A stretch of DNA of 49,080 bases. Source: an uncultured Ruminococcus sp. (GTDB taxonomy: Bacteria > Bacillota > Clostridia > Oscillospirales > Ruminococcaceae). The notes below the pieces were generated by a model. It was given only the letters and a program-made list of their open reading frames with translations, was not told the origin of the DNA and searched no databases. Below are positions 41,871 through 49,080 of this stretch, piece after piece. The stretch's first letter is position 1, and each line of letters opens with the position of its first letter. The stretch spans positions 1 through 49,080 of the forward strand of contig ONAI01000004.1 in assembly GCA_900315755.1 (NCBI GenBank). Reading direction: 5' to 3'. The position numbers and the translations under genes are program-made.

Positions 41871-41944
41871 GTGTGGTAATTATTTCCGGACAGTGCTATT
41901 ATTGTTAATGAGGATACTCAAAATAATATTTGTGAGGTTTTAAA

Positions 41945-42763
41945 ATGTCTGGATTTTTAGGAATTTCAAAAGAAAAATACGTAAATAAGGTAGTTGAGGT
42001 AAGCGTTGACAGAATCGTGCCTAATCCTCATCAACCGCGCAGAGAATTTGCGGAATGTGATATTGTTTCACTTGCACAGTCGATTTCTCAGAATGGAATA
42101 TTGCAGCCTCTCACCGTTCGCAGAAGAGCCGGAAAGTATGAACTGATTGCCGGTGAGCGCAGACTTCGTGCCGCTAAGATTTGTGGATTTGCAGCTGTTC
42201 CGTGCATTGTCCTCGACATATCAGAGCGGAATTCTGCCATTCTTGCATTGATTGAAAACATACAGCGTCAGGATCTTTCATTTTTTGAGGAGGCAATCGC
42301 AATTGAAAAACTGATCTCATATTACGGTATGACACAGGAAGAGGCAGCTTCAAAGCTTGGTAAAGCTCAAAGTACAATTGCAAATAAATTGAGACTGCTG
42401 CGTCTAACCGAGACTGAACGTGATATTATCATGAGTCATAATCTGACTGAACGCCACGCAAGATCTCTTCTTAGGCTCGCTTCTCCGGAAGAAAGAATGC
42501 TTATAATTGACAAAATCATCAAGGAATCATTAAATGTAGAGCGTACTGAAAAATTGATAGATGATTACATAAATGATCGCGTGATAAAAAGCAGCGGCAA
42601 GAAACATTCAAAGATATTTCAGAATGTTCTGAGCTTTGTAAATACTATCAATAAGGCTGTTGAGAATATGCAGGCTGCTGGTATTTCTGCGGATTCAAAG
42701 AAGATTCAAAGTGAGGATTACATTGAATATAGAGTACGCATCCCAATTCAGCATAGACAGTAA
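41945..42763 (+). CDS. noc: nucleoid occlusion protein Noc (ParB/Spo0J family)
   Basis: A 272-residue ParB-family DNA-binding clamp. The position after rsmG and before parA, plus Noc-like sequence, favours Noc over a second Spo0J: GKAQSTIANKLRLLRLTETE, LTERHARSLLRL, KESLNVERTEKLI and the end IEYRVRIPI. The CTP-binding motifs GERRLRAAKICG and ENIQRQDLSFFEEA are intact. In Bacillus Noc keeps the division ring off the nucleoid; here that is inferred. GAGG is upstream of the ATG. Two parS palindromes follow its stop. No copy of the Bacillus Noc-binding site was noticed in the window. Confidence 0.85.
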   Translation: MSGFLGISKEKYVNKVVEVSVDRIVPNPHQPRREFAECDIVSLAQSISQNGILQPLTVRRRAGKYELIAGERRLRAAKICGFAAVPCIVLDISERNSAILALIENIQRQDLSFFEEAIAIEKLISYYGMTQEEAASKLGKAQSTIANKLRLLRLTETERDIIMSHNLTERHARSLLRLASPEERMLIIDKIIKESLNVERTEKLIDDYINDRVIKSSGKKHSKIFQNVLSFVNTINKAVENMQAAGISADSKKIQSEDYIEYRVRIPIQHRQ

Positions 42764-42767
42764 GAAA

Positions 42768-42783
42768 TGTTTCACGTGAAACA
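42768..42783. promoter_or_regulatory. parS site
   Basis: TGTTTCACGTGAAACA, a perfect palindrome, 5 bases after the noc stop codon. Confidence 0.95.
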
Positions 42784-42794
42784 CTCGCTAAAAA

Positions 42795-42810
42795 TGTTTC
42801 ACGTGAAACA
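42795..42810. promoter_or_regulatory. parS site
   Basis: TGTTTCACGTGAAACA, a second perfect copy, separated by 11 bases from the previous one (27-bp centre spacing). It lies upstream of the parA promoter. Confidence 0.95.
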
Positions 42811-42837
42811 TTTATTTATAAATTTCCGTTCTTTGTA

Positions 42838-42866
42838 TTTACAACAGCAATTAAAAGTGGTATAAT
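42838..42866 (+). promoter_or_regulatory. parA promoter
   Basis: TTTACA (42838-42843), a 17-base spacer and TATAAT (42861-42866). It starts 28 bases beyond the second parS site, so ParB spreading could influence it. Confidence 0.8.
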
Positions 42867-42897
42867 AGTATCATACTGCGAAAGAAAGGAAGATCAT

Positions 42898-43707
42898 ATG
42901 GGCAAAATTATTGCTGTTGCTAATCAAAAGGGCGGCGTCGGTAAGTCTACAACTGTTGTAAACCTGGCTGCTTATCTTGGTTCACGCGACTTTAAGGTGC
43001 TTTGTGTGGACTCTGATCCACAGGGTAATACTACCACTGGCTTCGGTATAAAGAAAAAATCCGTTGAATCAACTACATATGATGTTATTACAGGTAAGAC
43101 GAGAATTCAGGATACTGCTATTTATACTGAATATGCCAATGTAAGTCTTGTTCCGGCAACAGAAGATCTTGCTGGATGTGAAATAGAACTCGCTAATTTT
43201 GAAAACCGCGTGAACAGGCTGAAAATGCAGCTTCTAACAGTCAAATCAGATTACGATTATATATTCATTGATTGTCCGCCTGCACTTGGTACTATTACTA
43301 TAAACGGTCTTGTTGCCTGTGATTCAATAATTGTACCCATGCTTGCGGAATTCTATGCACTTGAAGGATTATCTCAGCTTGTAAATACTATCAAAATTGT
43401 TAAAGCAAATTACAATCCGGCTATGGAAATCGAGGGTATTCTGTTCACTATGTTCGACGGCAGACTTAATGTTGCAAATGACGTCGTTTCTGAGGTTGAG
43501 AAATACTTTGAAAATAAGGTCTTCAAGACTAAAATACCGCGTAATGTGCGTATTTCCGAAGCTCCGAGCCACGGAAAGCCGGTAATGTATTATGATAAAT
43601 CCTCTAAGGGGGCTGAGGCTTATGAGCTGCTTGGGCATGAGATTCTCGGAGAGTCTCTTGTGATACCTAAGAAAAAGAAAATTTTCAGCTTTAAAAGAAA
43701 AAAGTAA
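42898..43707 (+). CDS. parA: chromosome partitioning ATPase ParA/Soj
   Basis: A 269-residue Walker-type ATPase that moves ParB-parS complexes and, in Bacillus, modulates DnaA. The deviant Walker A is KGGVGKSTTVVNLAAYLG (residues 10-27), Walker A' is VDSDPQGNTTTGFG (near 40), and Walker B is YIFIDCPPALG (near 122). AAAGGA precedes the ATG. The C-terminus is Lys-rich. It is followed 34 bp later by parB. Confidence 0.95.
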   Translation: MGKIIAVANQKGGVGKSTTVVNLAAYLGSRDFKVLCVDSDPQGNTTTGFGIKKKSVESTTYDVITGKTRIQDTAIYTEYANVSLVPATEDLAGCEIELANFENRVNRLKMQLLTVKSDYDYIFIDCPPALGTITINGLVACDSIIVPMLAEFYALEGLSQLVNTIKIVKANYNPAMEIEGILFTMFDGRLNVANDVVSEVEKYFENKVFKTKIPRNVRISEAPSHGKPVMYYDKSSKGAEAYELLGHEILGESLVIPKKKKIFSFKRKK

Positions 43708-43741
43708 TTTGGAAAGGAGAATCATCCGCTTCGGATGAATT

Positions 43742-44593
43742 ATGCTTATGGCAAAAGGTGGTTTAGGCATTGGTCTTGATACGCTGTTTCTTGACAACAC
43801 TAATGATGTTCAGGTAAAGAAAACTCTGCGTACTACTGAAATAGAGCCAAATCGCAATCAGCCGCGTAAGAATTTCAGTGAAGAGGCTATTTCGGCTCTT
43901 GCGGATTCTATACGTGAACATGGTATGCTTCAGCCTATCCTTGTGCGTCCTATAAGTTCCGGCGGTTATCAGATAGTTGCCGGTGAGCGCAGATGGAGAG
44001 CTGCAAGAATGCTTGGTCTTGATGAAGTTCCGGTAAATATTCGCGAGCTCTCAGATGCTGAGACAATGCAGATTGCAATTATCGAGAATCTTCAGCGTGA
44101 GAACCTCAACCCTATCGAAGAGGCTGCCGGTTATAACAAACTCATTGAAAAGTATGGTATGACTCAGGATAAGATTGCAAAAATGGTTGGAAGATCGCGT
44201 TCAGCTGTTGCAAACTCAGTGAGACTTCTCTCACTTCCAGAAAGAGTTGTTAAAATGCTTGATAACGGTGAGATCTCGGCAGGTCATGGACGTGCTCTGC
44301 TTGGCTTTGAAAATGAGGAACTCCTCATTGCTACTGCTTTGAAAGCTGCTGAGGGCGGACTTACAGTGCGTCAGGTAGAACGCGCTGCACAGAAGTCAAC
44401 TGAGGATCATAGTGATGACCGAAGCAGCGATAAGAGAATAGATAACTATTTCGTTGAAATGGAGCTTTCACTCAATGAGCGTCTCGGACGCAAGGTAAAG
44501 GTAGATTACGGCAAAAATAAGGGTGCTCTCATCCTTGAATTTTATGATAAAGAAGATCTTGCAGCGCTTGCAGAAAAGCTTGCAAATGATTAA
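43742..44593 (+). CDS. parB: chromosome partitioning protein ParB/Spo0J
   Basis: A 283-residue parS-binding CTPase clamp. The N-terminus 'MAKGGLGIGLDTLFLDN' resembles the ParA-activating region of Spo0J. The CTP motifs are GERRWRAARMLG (near 80) and ENLQRENLNPIEEAAGY (near 118). The helix-turn-helix is GMTQDKIAKMVGRSRSAVANSVRLL, and the C-terminal dimerisation domain ends 'DKEDLAALAEKLAND'. Two ATGs (43742 and 43748) are possible. The AGGAG at 43715-43719 lies 22 bases before the first, with a small ATCCG/CGGAT hairpin (43724-43736) between. Confidence 0.95.
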   Translation: MLMAKGGLGIGLDTLFLDNTNDVQVKKTLRTTEIEPNRNQPRKNFSEEAISALADSIREHGMLQPILVRPISSGGYQIVAGERRWRAARMLGLDEVPVNIRELSDAETMQIAIIENLQRENLNPIEEAAGYNKLIEKYGMTQDKIAKMVGRSRSAVANSVRLLSLPERVVKMLDNGEISAGHGRALLGFENEELLIATALKAAEGGLTVRQVERAAQKSTEDHSDDRSSDKRIDNYFVEMELSLNERLGRKVKVDYGKNKGALILEFYDKEDLAALAEKLAND

Positions 44594-44610
44594 TAAAAGG
44601 AGTTTTTAAA

Positions 44611-45903
44611 ATGTTAGACATTAAACTTATCAGAACAAATCCTGAGCTCGTTAAAGAGAACATAAAGAAGAAATTTCAGGATCAGAAAATTGAACTCGTT
44701 GACAAGGTTATCGAACTCGATAAGCAGTTCCGTGAGACAAAGCTTGAATGCGATAATCTCCGCAATATGCGTAATGTTAAGAGCAAAGAGATCGGCGGAT
44801 ATATGAAGAACGGTCAGAAGGACGAGGCTGAAAAAGTTAAGGCTGAGGTCGCTGAGATCGGTAAGAAGCTTGAAGAACTTGAACAGCTTGAGGTCAAGCT
44901 CGAAGCTGATATACGTGAGATAATGCTCGTTATCCCGAATATCATTGACGAGAGTGTACCGATAGGCAAGGATGACAGCGAAAACGTTGAGGTTGAACGC
45001 TTCGGAGAGCCTGCTGTTCCTGATTTTGAAGTTCCATACCATGTTGACATTATGGAGAATGTGAACGGTATCGACCTCGACAGTGCAAGAAAAACAAGCG
45101 GTAACGGATTCTATTACCTCTGCGGTGATATTGCACAGCTCCAGTCCTGTATACTTTCCTATGCAAGAGATTTCATGATAGATAAGGGCTTCACTTATTA
45201 CATTCCGCCTTTCATGATCCGCAGCGACGTTGTTACAGGTGTTATGAGCTTTGCTGAAATGGAAGGTATGATGTACAAGATAGAGGGTGAAGACCTCTAT
45301 CTCATCGGTACTTCTGAGCATTCTATGATAGGTAAGTTTATTGATACGATCCTTCCTGAGGAAGAGCTTCCTAAGACTCTTACAAGCTATTCTCCTTGCT
45401 TCCGTAAGGAAGTAGGTGCTCACGGTATAGAAGAGCGCGGTGTTTATCGTATACACCAGTTCGAGAAGCAGGAAATGATAGTTGTCTGCAAGCCTGAGGA
45501 TTCAATGGATTGGTTTCATAAGCTTTACAGCTATACAGTTGAATTTTTCCGCACACTTGATATTCCGGTGCGTACTCTTGAATGTTGTTCAGGAGACCTC
45601 GCTGATCTGAAGGTGAAGTCTATCGACGTTGAGGCATGGTCACCGCGTCAGAAGAAGTATTTTGAGGTTGGAAGCTGTTCTAACCTCGGTGACGCTCAGG
45701 CAAGACGTCTCGGTATCCGCGTTAAGGGCGCAGACGGCAATAAATATTTCGCTCATACTCTTAATAATACCGTTGTTGCACCGCCAAGAATGCTGATCGC
45801 GTTCCTTGAAAATAACCTCAATGAAGATGGAAGCATCCGTATTCCTAAGGCACTCCAGTCCTATATGCGTAAGGACATCATAAAAGTACCAGAAAAGAAG
45901 TAA
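44611..45903 (+). CDS. serS: seryl-tRNA synthetase (with unusual motif 3)
   Basis: A 430-residue class II synthetase charging tRNA-Ser. The N-terminal coiled-coil arm spans about residues 25-110 (KVIELDKQFRETKLECDNLRNMRNVKSKEI...). The serine-site TSEHSMIGKF is near 230. Motif 2 is CFRKEVGAHGIEERGVYRIHQFEKQEM (near 267). Motif 3 reads NNTVVAPPRMLIAFLENN, keeping the Arg but lacking the GSGLAVGR form of E. coli/Bacillus SerRS. AAAAGGAG precedes the ATG. It follows parB by 17 bp, a common Clostridial order, and ends at a hairpin. Confidence 0.92.
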   Translation: MLDIKLIRTNPELVKENIKKKFQDQKIELVDKVIELDKQFRETKLECDNLRNMRNVKSKEIGGYMKNGQKDEAEKVKAEVAEIGKKLEELEQLEVKLEADIREIMLVIPNIIDESVPIGKDDSENVEVERFGEPAVPDFEVPYHVDIMENVNGIDLDSARKTSGNGFYYLCGDIAQLQSCILSYARDFMIDKGFTYYIPPFMIRSDVVTGVMSFAEMEGMMYKIEGEDLYLIGTSEHSMIGKFIDTILPEEELPKTLTSYSPCFRKEVGAHGIEERGVYRIHQFEKQEMIVVCKPEDSMDWFHKLYSYTVEFFRTLDIPVRTLECCSGDLADLKVKSIDVEAWSPRQKKYFEVGSCSNLGDAQARRLGIRVKGADGNKYFAHTLNNTVVAPPRMLIAFLENNLNEDGSIRIPKALQSYMRKDIIKVPEKK

Positions 45904-45915
45904 TAGTATAAAAAC

Positions 45916-45946
45916 AGCCCCGGGACTATGTTCCGGGGCTTATATA
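45916..45946 (+). terminator. terminator after serS
   Basis: A stem AGCCCCGG (45916-45923) / CCGGGGCT (45933-45940) followed by TATATATT. The T-tract is imperfect. Confidence 0.65.
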
Positions 45947-45979
45947 TTCTGTTATGATATTTGTATTGATATGGCTTCA

Positions 45980-46387
45980 TTAATCTTTATTCTCGTATGG
46001 TTTATTCCATGAACCGATTTCGATGAGATTGCCTTCGGGATCTGCAATATAGCAGGTTCTTTGTCCCCAGGGTTCAAGTTCCGGTTCAAGAACAGGAACA
46101 GCACCTTTATTTACGGCATTTTTAAATGCGCTGTCAACTTCTTCAAAAGTGTCAACATATAGAGCAATTTCAGAATGTCCGTTAATTCCTTTGATGTAGT
46201 CATATCTGCGGTTTGTCATCTTCTCAAAATCTTTTCTGCCGTACAGCAGGAATAAAGTACCGTCTTTCACAAGATAAACATTTGATGTATCCTCTGATTC
46301 TTTTATCTCGAAGCCGAGTACATCCCTGTAAAAACGAATCATTTTCGCCATATCCTCAACAAACAGTCCAAAACCGTCTAATCTCAT
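45980..46387 (-). CDS. VOC (glyoxalase/bleomycin-resistance) superfamily protein
   Basis: A 135-residue protein with two beta-alpha-beta-beta-beta modules. 'MRLDGFGLFVEDMAKMIRFYRDVLGFEI' opens the first. The second begins near 'HSEIALYVDTFEEVDSAFKNAV' and ends with 'CYIADPEGNLIEIGSW', typical of VOC metal-binding folds. The start at 46387 is preceded by AGGAGG; a longer frame runs back into the neighbouring terminator. The substrate is unknown; it could be a detoxification or binding protein. Confidence 0.8.
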   Translation of the reverse strand: MRLDGFGLFVEDMAKMIRFYRDVLGFEIKESEDTSNVYLVKDGTLFLLYGRKDFEKMTNRRYDYIKGINGHSEIALYVDTFEEVDSAFKNAVNKGAVPVLEPELEPWGQRTCYIADPEGNLIEIGSWNKPYENKD

Positions 46388-46455
46388 ATATACCTCCTGA
46401 TACAGAATTATTTCAGTACACATTATATCATAACACAACATTGATGTCAATGTAA

Positions 46456-46502
46456 AAAAAGCCATACCGTTTCAGAACATAAATCAGAAATGGTATGGCT
46501 TT
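46456..46502 (-). terminator. terminator of the small DUF3789-like gene
   Basis: An inverted repeat AGCCATACCGTTTC / GAAATGGTATGGCT (near 46458-46471 and 46487-46500, one mismatch) is flanked on the left by AAAAAAA. This makes a strong terminator for leftward transcription. Confidence 0.8.
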
Positions 46503-46522
46503 CAGTTTTATATCACGTTGAT

Positions 46523-46630
46523 CTATTTGATGTTTGTATAGTCATCGCTCCACTTGGCTGCTGTACACAGACACATTGCGACCACTCCGACTGTTCCGCC
46601 AAACATCGAGCCTATCAGAAATTGCAGCAT
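46523..46630 (-). CDS. 35-residue single-helix membrane microprotein (DUF3789-like)
   Basis: A short frame read on the minus strand: MLQFLIGSMFGGTVGVVAMC at the start and a polar C-terminus (KWSDDYTNIK). It contains one glycine-rich membrane helix (about residues 2-25). GGGGTGAT lies 3-10 bases before the ATG. A TATAAT is about 17 bases upstream (ATTATA at 46648-46653) and a dedicated terminator follows, so it looks like its own transcription unit. It resembles DUF3789 microproteins of Firmicutes, often seen in mobile regions; function unknown. Confidence 0.6.
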   Translation of the reverse strand: MLQFLIGSMFGGTVGVVAMCLCTAAKWSDDYTNIK

Positions 46631-46673
46631 ACTATCACCCCAATAGTATTATACCCTCTCAGAGGCAGTATAA

Positions 46674-47141
46674 TCACCTGTATTTTTCAAGACGGTATAT
46701 CTGTTCTTCATCCGGCTCTTCAAAGCCTTTTTTGTGATCGTAGCCGAACTTTTTATAGAAGTTCAGCGCGGTTATTGAGGATGGTATCTCTATACGCTTT
46801 GCTCGTAGGAAAAACTCATCCTGTTCAAGAGTATTCATGATAAGTCTGCCGATACCTTCGCCATGACGGTCTGCATCGACGAATATAGTAAAAAGACTGC
46901 TCTCATCATTTTTGCCCCAGTATGGTCCGATACCGCCGCAGCCGATGATCTTTTCATTTTCTTTGACTACATAGAAGTGCATCCAACTTGCACGGTTGAT
47001 GAGATTATCCGGAGAGAGACTTTTTATACATTCCTCCATAAGCTCAGGAGTGTAGTCCTTTGTGTTGCAGGTACGAAGAGTATTTGCTATCATAGATGAG
47101 GTTGAAGCAGCGTCGGTATTATTGAAGCGTTGTATGATCAT
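46674..47141 (-). CDS. GNAT family N-acetyltransferase
   Basis: A 155-residue acetyltransferase. The acetyl-CoA binding motif A appears as FTIFVDADRHGEGIGRLIMNTLE near residue 87, with the later 'SSITALNFYKKFGYDHKKG' block. The start at 47141 has GGGAGGT 6 bases upstream. The substrate is unknown. It has no co-directional partner within 90 bp, so it is probably monocistronic. Confidence 0.85.
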   Translation of the reverse strand: MIIQRFNNTDAASTSSMIANTLRTCNTKDYTPELMEECIKSLSPDNLINRASWMHFYVVKENEKIIGCGGIGPYWGKNDESSLFTIFVDADRHGEGIGRLIMNTLEQDEFFLRAKRIEIPSSITALNFYKKFGYDHKKGFEEPDEEQIYRLEKYR

Positions 47142-47233
47142 GATGTTACCTCCCATAAAATTTTTATTATTATATCATGAGAGTTCTGATTTGTCAATAA
47201 AAATGAGCGGCAGAAACCGCTCATCAAATATCA

Positions 47234-47551
47234 TTATAAGCCCAGCATTTTTATAACATCAGCTTTTGAACGATAGCCAACAGCCTGATTTACGATACCG
47301 CCGTCCTTGACGACAACCAGCATCGGAATGCTTTCAACCTTGAAAGCGGCTGCCAGCTCCGGCTGCTCGTCCACGTTGACACTGCCGACCTTGATCTTTC
47401 CTGCGTATTCGTCAGCTATCTCTTCAATGACAGGTGCGAGCATCATACACGGACCGCACCAGCTTGCCCAAAAATCGAGGAGTATTGGCATACCCTTATA
47501 GTTGCGGACTTCTTCATCAAAATTATCTTTTGTTATAACTATCTCGTTCAT
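47234..47551 (-). CDS. trxA: thioredoxin
   Basis: A 105-residue disulfide reductase. The active site WASWCGPCMMLAPVIEE is near residue 27, and the cis-Pro segment VESIPMLVVVKDGG is near 70. The start at 47551 uses AAAGGAGG, which lies inside the last codons of the upstream FTR-like gene (one base between its stop and this ATG), so translation is coupled. It is the third gene of an fprA/FTR-like/trx unit. Confidence 0.95.
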   Translation of the reverse strand: MNEIVITKDNFDEEVRNYKGMPILLDFWASWCGPCMMLAPVIEEIADEYAGKIKVGSVNVDEQPELAAAFKVESIPMLVVVKDGGIVNQAVGYRSKADVIKMLGL

Positions 47552-47552
47552 G

Positions 47553-47756
47553 TTAGTCCTCCTTTGATTTGTAGTAGAGCATACAGTGGCAGAAGCCTTC
47601 AAAGTCCGGATTGGCTATCTGGTCGCGGAACTCCTTGCACATACACTTATTCTCGGGTGTTTTGGCGAGCCTGCATGGACAATAACCGTCCTTCATTTTA
47701 AGTCCTTCTTTGATTCTGTCAACAACTTCCTTGTCGGGATTCAGGGTTATCTTCAT
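47553..47756 (-). CDS. ferredoxin-thioredoxin reductase catalytic-subunit-like Fe-S protein
   Basis: A 67-residue protein with the FTR catalytic-chain cysteine pattern: CPC (near residue 26), a middle C-x-C (KCMCKEF near 38) and FCHC (near 56). In plant and archaeal FTR these ligate a [4Fe-4S] cluster next to a redox-active disulfide that reduces thioredoxin from ferredoxin. It lacks the N-terminal extension and is about half the usual catalytic-chain length. Immediate linkage to trxA supports a thioredoxin-reducing role; this is inferred. AAAGGAG precedes the ATG. Confidence 0.75.
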   Translation of the reverse strand: MKITLNPDKEVVDRIKEGLKMKDGYCPCRLAKTPENKCMCKEFRDQIANPDFEGFCHCMLYYKSKED

Positions 47757-47788
47757 AGTATCACTCCTTTTCCGGGAGCGCTGCTCCC

Positions 47789-48949
47789 TTACTTCATAAG
47801 TTCATCTGCAAGTGCTTCTATCTGAGCGATATTTTCAGCCTTAACGGCAGATCTAACTGTTACTGTCGTTTCAGTCCAGCTTATATTCTTGGATTTCTCA
47901 AACATGGTCTTAACTACCTTTGCAGCGGTAGGAGCCCAGCTTCCGTTTTCAATGATACCGATAGTACGGTTCTGGTAGCCGCGTTCAGTAAGGTCGAGGA
48001 TAAAATGCTTCATGAAAGGGAAAATATCAGCGTTATAGGTAGTTGTAGCGATAACGAGTTTGCCATAGCGGAAAGCGTCCTCAACTGATTCAGCCATATC
48101 CTCGCGCGCAAGATCAGCGATAGCTACCTTTGGGCAGCCTTTTTCGAGAAGCTTGTCTCTGAGAAGTTCAGCAGCATTTTTTGTATTGCCGTAAACGGAT
48201 GTATAAGCGATGAAAATGCCCTCTGACTCAACGCCGTAGCTTGACCATGTATTATAGAGTCCGAGGTAGTATGGAAGATCCTCGCTAAGGACAGGTCCGT
48301 GGAGCGGACAAATAATATTAATGTCGAGAGCAGCAGCCTTTTTGAGGACATTCTGTACCTGAACACCGTATTTTCCTACGATACCAAAATAGTAGCGGCG
48401 AGCTTCACAAGCCCAGTCCTCATCGGCATCAAGTGCTCCGAATTTACCAAAAGCGTCGGCGGAGAAAAGCACCTTATCTGTGCTGTCGTAAGTGAACATT
48501 ACCTCCGGCCAGTGAACCATAGGAGCAAATATGAATGTGAGTTCGTGCTTGCCGAGTGAAAGGCTTTCGCCGTCCTTGACTTCTATCTTCTTATCAGTGA
48601 GATCAAGTCCGTCGAAGAAGTTCGACATCATTGCGAAGGTCTTGGAGTTTCCGATTATTTTAGCGTCCGGATAAGCATTTATAAAATTGAGAATATTAGC
48701 GGAATGGTCGGGTTCCATGTGCTGAACGATGAGGTAATCAGTCTGACGTTCACCGATAGCTTCCTTGATATTTGCGAGCCATTCTTCAGTGAAATTTCCG
48801 TCTACTGTATCGAAAACGGCGATCTTTTCGTCGATGATGACATATGAGTTATAAGCCATACCATTCGGTACATCATACTGTCCTTCAAAAAGATCAATTT
48901 CGTGATCGTTTACACCTATATATTTTATATCATTAGTTACATTGTTCAT
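47789..48949 (-). CDS. FprA-type flavo-diiron protein (A-type flavoprotein)
   Basis: A 386-residue protein. The N-terminal metallo-beta-lactamase-like diiron domain has the ligand set HMEPDHS (near residue 77), VHWPE (near 144), SADAFG (near 163) and CPLHGP (near 223). The C-terminal flavodoxin domain starts near residue 250 with FIAYTSVYGNTKNAAE (FMN phosphate loop) and 'ENGSWAPTAAKVV'. In anaerobes these enzymes reduce O2 (and sometimes NO) to harmless products using electrons from rubredoxin or F420-type donors. It has no rubredoxin domain. It is the first gene of the redox unit, 32 bp before the FTR-like gene. Confidence 0.92.
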   Translation of the reverse strand: MNNVTNDIKYIGVNDHEIDLFEGQYDVPNGMAYNSYVIIDEKIAVFDTVDGNFTEEWLANIKEAIGERQTDYLIVQHMEPDHSANILNFINAYPDAKIIGNSKTFAMMSNFFDGLDLTDKKIEVKDGESLSLGKHELTFIFAPMVHWPEVMFTYDSTDKVLFSADAFGKFGALDADEDWACEARRYYFGIVGKYGVQVQNVLKKAAALDINIICPLHGPVLSEDLPYYLGLYNTWSSYGVESEGIFIAYTSVYGNTKNAAELLRDKLLEKGCPKVAIADLAREDMAESVEDAFRYGKLVIATTTYNADIFPFMKHFILDLTERGYQNRTIGIIENGSWAPTAAKVVKTMFEKSKNISWTETTVTVRSAVKAENIAQIEALADELMK

Positions 48950-49080
48950 TGGAGTTTCCCTCGTTTCTTATTATTTGCAATTTCTTACACAATTATTATA
49001 GCATAAATTTATATATTATAATAGTGACTTTTGCAACACTTTTGAAATTTATATTGCAGGAATGTCTGAGAAGTAATGTT
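48950..49080. other. upstream region of fprA, window edge
   Basis: An AT-rich stretch with two TATAAT-like sequences on the minus strand (ATTATA near 48996-49002 and TATTATAAT near 49015-49022) but no convincing -35. It probably holds the fprA promoter. The window ends here; no gene was seen. Confidence 0.4.

Noticed and set aside
41815-42897. Search for a Noc-binding site (TATTTCCCGGGAAATA)
   Set aside because: No match was noticed here or elsewhere in the window; only the parS palindromes were seen.
44614-45456. Long antisense frame inside serS (280 codons)
   Set aside because: It is a shadow of serS codon bias, with no ribosome site, motifs or promoter.

Overview
This window is the chromosomal replication-origin neighbourhood of an anaerobic, spore-forming Firmicute. 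It is probably a Clostridia member close to Ruminococcus/Oscillospiraceae. The evidence is the dnaA-dnaN-yaaA-recF-remB-gyrB-gyrA block, the rpmH-rnpA-yidD-yidC-jag-mnmE-mnmG-rsmG-noc-parA-parB-serS block, sporulation genes (gpr, a ytaF-like gene), a 2-hydroxyacyl-CoA dehydratase-type activase, an FprA flavo-diiron protein, and low-to-moderate GC with AGGAGG ribosome sites. No rRNA, tRNA, CRISPR array or transposase gene was recognised.

Layout. Bases 1-4,040 carry a truncated acyl-CoA dehydratase activase half, its partner half, phosphatidylserine decarboxylase and a zinc-ribbon/DUF805 membrane protein. Bases 4,100-11,280 hold a VanY-type carboxypeptidase, a zinc-ribbon protein with a 72-bp tandem repeat, mscL, a structured intergenic stretch, gpr and rpsT (divergent), and a zinc-ribbon membrane protein. 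carB follows (11,549-14,770), then a ~350-bp palindrome-rich element with 21-bp terminal inverted repeats, a small lipoprotein, and an unexpected dense cluster of DnaA boxes (15.41-15.61 kb). Bases 15.7-23.9 kb are accessory and housekeeping genes: DUF2461, an M20 peptidase, an orphan MsmK-type ATPase, an RsuA-type pseudouridine synthase, nrdR, a TIM-barrel epimerase, a YtaF-like protein and a metallophosphoesterase.

From 23.85 to 34.18 kb the replication genes run leftward (gyrA, ycxB-like, gyrB, remB, recF, yaaA, a membrane protein, dnaN, dnaA). From 34.55 kb the rpmH-to-serS block runs rightward. The divergence point (34.18-34.69 kb) and the dnaA-dnaN gap are the expected bipartite oriC. 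Three perfect parS sites (39.2 kb and a pair at 42.77-42.81 kb) lie beside the noc/parA/parB genes that act on them. The right end carries a VOC protein, a 35-residue DUF3789-like microprotein, a GNAT acetyltransferase, and a three-gene redox operon (fprA, ferredoxin-thioredoxin-reductase-like protein, thioredoxin).

The most unusual observation is the third DnaA-box cluster about 17 kb from dnaA. It shares an 11-base motif (TGTTGAAAACT) with both dnaA-flanking regions. Other notable items are the terminal-inverted-repeat element next to it, the repeat protein, a seryl-tRNA synthetase with an unusual motif 3, and the FTR-like/thioredoxin/FprA operon. All functional calls rest on sequence reading; no database search was run.
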